Assembly (NCBI GenBank): GCA_023415725.1
Contig: JAEZJR010000173.1
Span: 1 to 14,880, forward strand
Direction: 5' to 3'
DNA length: 14,880 nucleotides
From: Acidobacteriota bacterium
GTDB taxonomy: Bacteria > Acidobacteriota > Blastocatellia > Pyrinomonadales > Pyrinomonadaceae
Shown: positions 9,403 to 14,880 of the stretch, one piece after another
Layout: each line of letters begins with the position of its first letter
Position numbering within the stretch: position 1 is the first letter of the stretch
Translations under genes and position numbers: made by a program
Notes under the pieces: model-generated
What the model saw: only the letters and a program-made list of their open reading frames with translations
The model's database searches: none
Told to the model about the DNA's origin: nothing

Positions 9403-9452
9403 AACTATCCTCCGTATATGTTGTGGTGTTTAAAAACTACCGCACTAAATTT

Positions 9453-9480
9453 AGCATAAAACTTCAAGCGTTGTTAACAA
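9453..9480 (-). promoter_or_regulatory. Possible promoter of the H1-like gene
   Basis: On the minus strand a TTGTTA (9475-9480) and a TATGCT (9453-9458) are 16 bp apart, each matching four of six consensus bases. A T-rich run lies just upstream of the -35. About 50 nt of leader would follow, including the GGAGG. The placement suits a monocistronic gene, but the hexamers are weak. Confidence 0.35.
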
Positions 9481-9538
9481 AAAAATGTTGCGTATGAATT
9501 TTTTCGAAAAAAAGTTTCGAAGTTTTTTTCGCAACATT
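9479..9538 (-). terminator. AT-rich stem-loop with T7, likely terminator of the upstream hydrolase
   Basis: On the plus strand AATGTTGCG (9484-9492) is complementary to CGCAACATT (9530-9538). An inner A7/T7 pairing (9507-9513 with 9523-9529) and a TTTTTTCGAAAAAA palindrome (9499-9512) add structure. Read on the minus strand, the stem is followed by seven T residues (9485-9479), the expected order for a terminator of the gene ending at 9639. It lies about 100 bp beyond that stop. Confidence 0.55.
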
Positions 9539-9581
9539 GCACGCGCGCATTTCAATGATCACATTCCATTCGCGCATGATG

Positions 9582-9631
9582 CGCTCGTGATCGATCGATC
9601 GAACATCGCATCGCTCGTGTGATCGAACACG
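9582..9631. repeat. GATC-rich short repeats 3' of the second serine hydrolase
   Basis: CGCTCGTG occurs at 9582-9589 and 9612-9619. GATCGAACA occurs at 9597-9605 and 9621-9629. Between them lies the self-complementary GATCGATCGATC (9589-9600). CGTGT/ACACG (9616-9620 and 9627-9631) can form a small hairpin. The region is non-coding on my reading, and its function is unknown. Confidence 0.4.
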
Positions 9632-9638
9632 CTTACGA

Positions 9639-11042
9639 TCATTCTTCTTCATCGAGACTCAACTCCGCGATCTTCCCGTTCGCATCGACAACAATACGCC
9701 AAAGAAAAATTCTTCGCGGCGTCTCCGCGATCACGCTCAGCGTATCTTTTCCTTCCACGTTCTCGCGCTTCACCACGCGCGTTGTCTTCATCGGAGCATA
9801 GTTCTTCAATCTCGATGAAAGATCCTTCGCTCGCTGCATGCCCAGCGATCTCGAAAGCGACGCGGTGAAGATGCTTTCATCCACACTCGAATCGAAGCGT
9901 CCGCGTATCGCTGCTTCGATCGTTTTCGCGAGCGCATCATCCACTGAAACCCGCGTATTTACTGCCTTTAGCGACATTTTGGGGATGTACTGCTTCGCAA
10001 CGTCCGATGCGATGAGTGTCCCCATTCCGACCTCCCCGAGGTTGGTAAGAGCGATCACCGTGACGTCATCATCAACGTATCGATGTATCGCCGCGCCGAA
10101 CCCCGCCGTTTGTCCGGAATGCGCGATCAACTTGTGCTCGCGCACATCGCCGATGCGCCAACCAAGACCGTAAGGCGACAACTTTCCATTGTTGAATGTG
10201 AACTGCGTCCAGATCTGTTTCTTGCTTTCGGCGTTGAGGAATTTGTCGCCGCGCAGTGCTGCTTCCCACTTCGTCATGTCTTCGATCGTCGAAACGATCG
10301 AGCCCGCGCCCATCAGATCAGTGAGGCTTCCGTCGCGACCGCTGTGCTGCCCGTCGCTCCATTCGTAACCGGACGCGCGCAGGCGAATGATATTTTTCGG
10401 ATCGCGATCGTTCGTGCGCGTCATCCCGAGCGGAATAAAAATTCTTTCGCGCATGAAGTCGATATATTTTTTTCCGCTCTGCGTTTCGATGATGTAAGCG
10501 AGCAGGTTGAAACCGGAGTTGCTGTAGATGTTCTTCTCGCCGGGTGTGAACTCGAGCGGGTACGGCGACAGCTTCTTTATGAAATCGTCGATCGTCATCC
10601 GCTGCGCAAGCTCGAACCCTTCGAGGCTGCTGTAGCTTTTGATCCCGGATGTGTGCGTCATCAGGTGACGGACCGTCACGTCCTTCCACGCCTCGGGTGT
10701 GTTCGGCAGGTACTTCGAGATCCGCTCATCGAGTTTCACCTTTCCATCTTGCACAAGCAGCATCACACCGGCGGCGGTCATCTGCTTGGAAACGCTTCCG
10801 ATCTCGAAAACGGTGTCGGTCGTGACCGGCACGCCGAACTCGAGGCTCGCCACGCCGTAACCCTTCATCCGCACGACGCGGCCGCCCTTCACCACAGCGA
10901 CCGCCGCCCCGGGTATGTGCCGCTCCGCCATGATCGCGCGAACGCGGTCGTCGATAACGTCCGCTCGTGCGCCCGCAGCAAGAAAGATGAGGATCAGGAA
11001 TGAATACAGATGAATAGAAGTGCGTTTTCTATCGAAATGCAT
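9639..11042 (-). CDS. Exported serine hydrolase, class C beta-lactamase-like, with C-terminal extra domain
   Basis: The 467-residue product has a basic N-terminus, a hydrophobic stretch (about 12-23) and an ARA cleavage site at 25-27, so it is likely secreted. The PF00144 domain (about 28-355) shows all three classical motifs: S83-V-S-K86, Y173-S-N175 and H308-S-G310. LMTHTSGI (127-134) and GAGSIVST (245-252) are also family-typical. Members include DD-peptidases, esterases and class C beta-lactamases; the substrate cannot be told from sequence. Residues about 356-467 form a separate C-terminal region with an alternating beta-like pattern near the end (IFLWRIVVDANGKIAELSLDEEE), perhaps an NTF2-like or DUF3471-like appendage. 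The ATG at 11042 has no Shine-Dalgarno; a CATAAT (minus strand of 11052-11057) lies nine bases upstream. It is divergent from the monooxygenase. Confidence 0.9.
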   Translation of the reverse strand: MHFDRKRTSIHLYSFLILIFLAAGARADVIDDRVRAIMAERHIPGAAVAVVKGGRVVRMKGYGVASLEFGVPVTTDTVFEIGSVSKQMTAAGVMLLVQDGKVKLDERISKYLPNTPEAWKDVTVRHLMTHTSGIKSYSSLEGFELAQRMTIDDFIKKLSPYPLEFTPGEKNIYSNSGFNLLAYIIETQSGKKYIDFMRERIFIPLGMTRTNDRDPKNIIRLRASGYEWSDGQHSGRDGSLTDLMGAGSIVSTIEDMTKWEAALRGDKFLNAESKKQIWTQFTFNNGKLSPYGLGWRIGDVREHKLIAHSGQTAGFGAAIHRYVDDDVTVIALTNLGEVGMGTLIASDVAKQYIPKMSLKAVNTRVSVDDALAKTIEAAIRGRFDSSVDESIFTASLSRSLGMQRAKDLSSRLKNYAPMKTTRVVKRENVEGKDTLSVIAETPRRIFLWRIVVDANGKIAELSLDEEE

Positions 11043-11069
11043 ATGTAGATGATTATGGAGAGCGTGAGT

Positions 11070-11097
11070 TTTCAGAATGACAGTATAGGCATACTAT
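11070..11097 (+). promoter_or_regulatory. Possible promoter of the FAD monooxygenase, within a 61-bp divergent gap
   Basis: TTTCAG (11070-11075) and TACTAT (11092-11097) are 16 bp apart. The -10-like element ends six bases before the ATG at 11104 and there is no Shine-Dalgarno, so the mRNA may be leaderless. On the opposite strand CATAAT (11052-11057) may serve the divergent hydrolase. Confidence 0.35.
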
Positions 11098-11103
11098 TGC
11101 GTT

Positions 11104-12627
11104 ATGCAAACGGATGTTCTGATAGTAGGTGCGGGACCGACTGGCCTTTCGCTCGCGCGCCAGCTAGCTCGCTTCGGCGTTGATTTCGTGATCGTCGATA
11201 AACGCGAGGGCACCACGCCGCATTCCAAGGCTATCGGGGTGCAGGCCCGCACGCTCGAGATCTATGACCAGGTCGGCATCGCGGATGCGCTCATCGCCAA
11301 AGGTTGGATCGCGAACACGGCGCGCCTCATCGGCGGCGGCGAGGTCAGGGGCGAGATCGACTTCGGCGGATTCGGCTCCGGCATGAGTCCTTTCCCTTTC
11401 CTGCTCGTCCTCGAACAAGGCATCCACGAACGCATCGTTTACGAAGATCTGAATAAGACGGGCCGCGATGTCCGGTGGCTCACCGAGATGCTCGTGTTCT
11501 CATCCGGTGAAGATCATGTGACAGCGCAGATCCGCTCCAGCGGCGAGGTCGAGACCATTGAGGCGAAATATCTTGTCGGATGCGACGGTGCCCATAGCCC
11601 CGTCCGCCGAGCTCTCGGGCTGAAATTCGAGGGTTCCACCTTCGAGCGGTTGTTCTACGTCGCGGACGTCGAGATAGATTGGGAATTCGCCCACGATGCG
11701 CTGCACGTCAATCTCGGCGAAGACACCTTGACCGCGTTCTTCCCGATGGTCGGCGACCGCCGCTGGCGCATCGTCGGCACCTTCCCCGAGGGGCACGACA
11801 AGGATGCGGGCGAGATCCTCTTCGACGAGATCGAGCGGCGTGTCGCGCAAGATACCTCATTGAAGTTCGACATCACGAAGGTGAACTGGTTCTCCGTTTA
11901 TAAGGTCCACTCGCGTGCGGTGGAGAGGTTCTCGTCCGGACGATGCTTCCTCGCCGGCGACGCCGCCCATATCCACACGCCCGCCGGAGCGCAAGGGATG
12001 AACACCGGCATCCAGGACGGGTACAACCTCGCTTGGAAACTAGCGGAAGTCGTCAAACACGGTGCGGATCCCTCATTGCTCGAAACGTACAACGAAGAAC
12101 GCCTCCCGAACGCGCGCCGCCTTCTCAAAACCACCGACCGTTTCTTCGACTTCGCCGCGAGCGACGAATGGCTGATCTCGTTCGTCAGAAAGAATGTGTT
12201 CCCTTACGTGGCGAACTTCGCTCTGGGCTTCGACTCGATTCGGCAGATCGTGTTCCCGCTCGTCTCGCAGATCGGCATCAATTACCGCGAGAGTTCATTG
12301 AGTGAGAACGTAGGTGCATTTAGCGTTCAGGCGGGCGATCGGATGCCGTGGTTCGAGACCGAGGGGCAGAGCATATACGATTCCCTCCGCGAAGCACGGT
12401 TCCATTTGATCATGTTCGCGGACGGGAATTCCGAAGCTCCGCCTGTTCCGGAAGGTTGGAGGGACAGGATCGATTCGCAAATCCTCCCGCTCGACGAAGT
12501 CGTCCGCGAGCACTTCGGCCGCGACGATCCGTTCTACGTTGTCCTCCGTCCCGACAACTATATCGGCATGATCTCCGACGATCTCTCGCCCGAAGGGCTT
12601 GCGGATTACCTGAAAAACTTCAGCTAA
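11104..12627 (+). CDS. FAD-dependent monooxygenase (PheA/TfdB-type, PF01494)
   Basis: This 507-residue flavoprotein has the three signatures of single-component class A aromatic hydroxylases. They are the N-terminal dinucleotide fold GAGPTG (9-14), the DG motif GCDGAHSPVRR (159-169) and the GD motif GRCFLAGDAAHIHTPAGAQGMN (279-300), followed by IQDGYNLAWKL. These enzymes typically hydroxylate phenolic or polyketide-like substrates using NAD(P)H and O2. The C-terminal part (about 400-507), ending in FYVVLRPDNYIGMIS, resembles the degenerate thioredoxin-like domain of phenol hydroxylases. The substrate is unknown: no ring-cleavage, transport or regulator genes are adjacent. The start is the only plausible one, before MQTDVLIVGAGPTG, and lacks a Shine-Dalgarno. 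Its stop overlaps that of the convergent metalloprotease by 4 bp. Confidence 0.9.
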   Translation: MQTDVLIVGAGPTGLSLARQLARFGVDFVIVDKREGTTPHSKAIGVQARTLEIYDQVGIADALIAKGWIANTARLIGGGEVRGEIDFGGFGSGMSPFPFLLVLEQGIHERIVYEDLNKTGRDVRWLTEMLVFSSGEDHVTAQIRSSGEVETIEAKYLVGCDGAHSPVRRALGLKFEGSTFERLFYVADVEIDWEFAHDALHVNLGEDTLTAFFPMVGDRRWRIVGTFPEGHDKDAGEILFDEIERRVAQDTSLKFDITKVNWFSVYKVHSRAVERFSSGRCFLAGDAAHIHTPAGAQGMNTGIQDGYNLAWKLAEVVKHGADPSLLETYNEERLPNARRLLKTTDRFFDFAASDEWLISFVRKNVFPYVANFALGFDSIRQIVFPLVSQIGINYRESSLSENVGAFSVQAGDRMPWFETEGQSIYDSLREARFHLIMFADGNSEAPPVPEGWRDRIDSQILPLDEVVREHFGRDDPFYVVLRPDNYIGMISDDLSPEGLADYLKNFS

Positions 12628-14880
12628 TTCCCGATCGGGTCTCCCGGTGGCGTCTGCAGCGGAGCGGTCGGCTTTCGCGGCTCGGCCGGTCGTGCGAGGA
12701 AACGCTCGATCTCATCGACCGTGAAACGGTTGTGTGCGCCCGCCATACCACTCAGGCCGGCTTGCTTCAGTGAGCCCGCGAGTGATCGCAACGCTTCCGT
12801 CGCTACCGCCCGCACTTCCGAATTCGCATTCGAGTTCGCCGCCAGGTCCATCAAGCGGTTAACGGTCAGGCTCTGCACCGCGCGCTGTATCGCGGCCTCG
12901 TTCGCGTTCGTCGCCGCGGCGTTATTCCACGCGGCCTTAACCAGCGCATCCACCGCCTCACTGAAATGCGGGCTGGTCCTCGACCGTGCGTTCTGGTTGA
13001 TCATCCTCGCAGCACGATTCGGCTCCAGCAGCCCGCTCACCGCCATATCCGCCGCGATCTCAGCCGCACCCACCGGGTCGAACACCGGGGAAGTCCGCTT
13101 CGCGAAAAGCTCCGACCGCCCCGACCCGTACCCGTAAGCCGTCGGCGGCATCATCCGCAGTAAGTTCTCCGGTATCGCAAGTTCCTTCGGATCGAGCGTC
13201 GCGAGCACCGCTTGCAGAGCCTCCCGCTGCCTCTCCGCCGGCACCGGTTCCGCCACGCTCTTCGGATTCGCCCCCGCCGCCTCGCGCACAGCGTAGGTGT
13301 AATAGACACCGCCGATGTTCTTGACCGCCGCGGTCAGCTGATAACGGTGATGCAGGTATAGCGGCAAAAACTTCAGTTCCAGTTCAGAAAGCGGCGACCC
13401 CTTCGGAATGTTCTGCAGTCCGAACTGCTCCAGCCCGATCCGCCGAACCTGCATCTCGTGCCGCAGCATCGCCGTCGGGTCCGCCCCGTTGTCCCAGAGA
13501 TTCGCCAGCGGATGCGCCGCACTCGCCGGCCGCGCGTCCGAATCTGAGATGTACAGCATCCCCTTGGCTATGCCATCACGAACGATCCTGTCGAGTTCCG
13601 CATCCTCATTCACACCCGGCGCGAACTGCGCATAAGAATAAACCGTCGAGAACTTATCGAACTCCCCGATCCCTTTCGCATACGCATTCGAGAAATCGAG
13701 CTTGCCATTCTTTATCTCAACCATCGGAGCCGGGTAATCCATTACCGACCCGCGCCCGTAAGTGCTCGCCGCGAAGTTGTGCGCGAATCCGAGCGTGTGC
13801 CCGACCTCGTGCGCCGAAAGCTGCCGGATGCGTGCATACGCCATCGCAGTTATCTCCGTCGCCGAATCGTCGAACGCGAGGTAATCGACCTCCGGCACCG
13901 CTCCAAGTTCGCACGCGTAGGCACCGCCGGAATATTGCGGCTGCATCCCCACCCCGAGCAAAAAGTCCTGCCGCGCACGCTGCGAGTCGAGCGTCACGTC
14001 ACCCTTCAATATCTCGCCCGTTCGCGGGTCGACCACGCTGTCCCCGATCGACCAACCACGCGTCGCGCGGTGCACCCAGTTGATCACGTTGTAACGCACG
14101 TCCATCGGGTCCGCGTCCGTCGGCAGCACCTTCACCTGAAACGCGTTGCGAAAACCCGCCGCCTCAAACGCCTGGTTCCACCACGAAGCCCCTTCGATCA
14201 GCGCATCCTGTATCGCCTTAGGTGCGCCGATGTCGACGTAATAGATGATCGGCTCGACCGGCTCACTCACCGCCGCGTTCGGGTTCTTCTTCTCCAACCG
14301 ATGGCGAATTATCCAGCGCTTCTCAAGATCCTCATTGATGTCCGTCCCGTAATCGTAAAAGCTGATCGGTATCCCGCCCGTCCGCGGATCGAACCTCCGA
14401 GGGCGATAAAGATCATCCGGCAGTTCAACGAACGAATGCCTTTGCCGCACGGTAACGTGACGGCCCGTCGGTGTGACCTGGTTGACGAGATTCCCCGGGG
14501 CTTGGTTCGACGTCAGCGTGATCGTCGCCTCCACCTCGGTGTTCTTCGGGAACCCCTTCGTATTCGGCATGTAAAGCGCGCTGCGGCTCTCGTCGAAGCT
14601 GAAATTCCCCTGCCTCGCGCCGTTCAGCCGATCGGCAACGCCGTGCGCATCGCGGATGAAAAGCCCCGTCGCGTCCACCAGCACGCGATCCCCCTCCGCG
14701 GCCTCGATCTTAAAGCCCCAGATCACCGACCGCGCGAACGATTCCTCCACCGACTTCTTCTGCCTCGCGTCGCCTGTAGCGCGAAAATCGTAGTTCGGCT
14801 GCACCAACAGCACCTTGTTCCCGGCACGCTCGAACTTCACCACCTTCGTCGAGCCCAACTGCGCCCGGTCCAGACCGATC
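12624..14880 (-). CDS. Zinc-dependent metalloprotease with DUF5117/DUF4953 (Met-zincin), 5' truncated
   Basis: The frame is open from the right edge (IGLDRAQLGSTKV) to a TAG at 12626-12624, about 751 residues. The N-terminus, probably with a signal peptide and DUF5118, lies outside the window. The zinc site HEVGHTLGFAH fits HExxHxxGxxH and is encoded near 13811-13779. It is followed by the Met-turn SVMDYP, the metzincin hallmark. The upstream portion, with QPNYDFRA, SFVELPDDLYRPRRFDPRTGGI and IYYVDIGAP, matches the DUF5117-to-DUF4953 layout of large exported proteases common in Acidobacteriota and Bacteroidota. After the catalytic domain comes an Ala-rich helical region, then a Pro-rich tail (PAEPRKPTAPLQTPPGD). 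Natural substrates of this family are not known to me. The TTG at 14858 is internal. It is convergent with the monooxygenase. Confidence 0.92.
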   Translation of the reverse strand, partial: IGLDRAQLGSTKVVKFERAGNKVLLVQPNYDFRATGDARQKKSVEESFARSVIWGFKIEAAEGDRVLVDATGLFIRDAHGVADRLNGARQGNFSFDESRSALYMPNTKGFPKNTEVEATITLTSNQAPGNLVNQVTPTGRHVTVRQRHSFVELPDDLYRPRRFDPRTGGIPISFYDYGTDINEDLEKRWIIRHRLEKKNPNAAVSEPVEPIIYYVDIGAPKAIQDALIEGASWWNQAFEAAGFRNAFQVKVLPTDADPMDVRYNVINWVHRATRGWSIGDSVVDPRTGEILKGDVTLDSQRARQDFLLGVGMQPQYSGGAYACELGAVPEVDYLAFDDSATEITAMAYARIRQLSAHEVGHTLGFAHNFAASTYGRGSVMDYPAPMVEIKNGKLDFSNAYAKGIGEFDKFSTVYSYAQFAPGVNEDAELDRIVRDGIAKGMLYISDSDARPASAAHPLANLWDNGADPTAMLRHEMQVRRIGLEQFGLQNIPKGSPLSELELKFLPLYLHHRYQLTAAVKNIGGVYYTYAVREAAGANPKSVAEPVPAERQREALQAVLATLDPKELAIPENLLRMMPPTAYGYGSGRSELFAKRTSPVFDPVGAAEIAADMAVSGLLEPNRAARMINQNARSRTSPHFSEAVDALVKAAWNNAAATNANEAAIQRAVQSLTVNRLMDLAANSNANSEVRAVATEALRSLAGSLKQAGLSGMAGAHNRFTVDEIERFLARPAEPRKPTAPLQTPPGDPIGN

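Noticed and set aside
9131..9433. 100-residue plus-strand frame rich in Phe, Leu, Ala and Gly, looking like a membrane protein
   Set aside because: It is the antisense reading of the Lys/Ala repeat gene: AAG/GCC-type codons read backwards give Phe/Leu/Gly/Ala. The minus-strand gene has a strong Shine-Dalgarno and a terminator.
9464..9652. 62-residue minus-strand frame between the second hydrolase and the H1-like gene
   Set aside because: It runs through the AT-rich stem-loop and GATC repeats, has no Shine-Dalgarno and no protein-like pattern.
10083..11003. 306-residue plus-strand frame opposite the second serine hydrolase
   Set aside because: It has Arg/His-rich antisense composition and no recognisable domain.

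Overview
The window is a GC-rich bacterial chromosome segment with dense coding on both strands. Its gene set is a threonine branch, ClpA, exported serine hydrolases, a DUF5117/DUF4953 zinc metalloprotease and a Lys/Ala-rich histone H1-like protein, with a field of palindromic intergenic repeats. This mix fits Acidobacteriota, probably a Blastocatellia/Pyrinomonadaceae-like lineage. That placement is inference from gene content and style; no rRNA or other phylogenetic marker was compared.

Layout. Bases 1-403 (+) are the 3' end of a pirin-family gene cut by the left edge. Bases 404-776 hold no gene but carry at least seven short hairpins. On the minus strand, read from right to left, lie thrC (5775-4483), thrA encoding fused aspartate kinase-homoserine dehydrogenase (4486-2045) and an exported beta-lactamase-fold serine hydrolase (1991-777). 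thrC and thrA overlap by ATGA. An in-frame ATG upstream of the hydrolase also overlaps the thrA stop by ATGA, so the three may be one transcript. thrB (5825-6754, +) starts 49 bp away and points the other way, so one short divergent intergenic region serves the whole threonine branch. clpA (6805-9054, +) follows thrB. It ends in a strong bidirectional terminator (9072-9105), which it shares with the convergent H1-like gene (9402-9136, -). Upstream of that gene is an AT-rich block with terminator-like and promoter-like elements. Beyond it is a second exported serine hydrolase (11042-9639, -), then a divergent FAD-dependent aromatic-type monooxygenase (11104-12627, +). The last gene is a large zinc metalloprotease (14880-12624, -) that runs off the right edge and overlaps the monooxygenase stop codon tail to tail by 4 bp.

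Together thrA, thrB and thrC cover the aspartate-to-threonine route, except for aspartate-semialdehyde dehydrogenase (asd), which is not here. The other genes look like independent housekeeping, envelope or degradative functions. I found no tRNA, rRNA, CRISPR array, insertion sequence, prophage gene or defence module. I see no convincing undescribed multi-gene system. The most interesting material is the palindrome field at 404-776, the repeat structure of the H1-like protein with its AT-rich upstream block, and the divergent thr arrangement.
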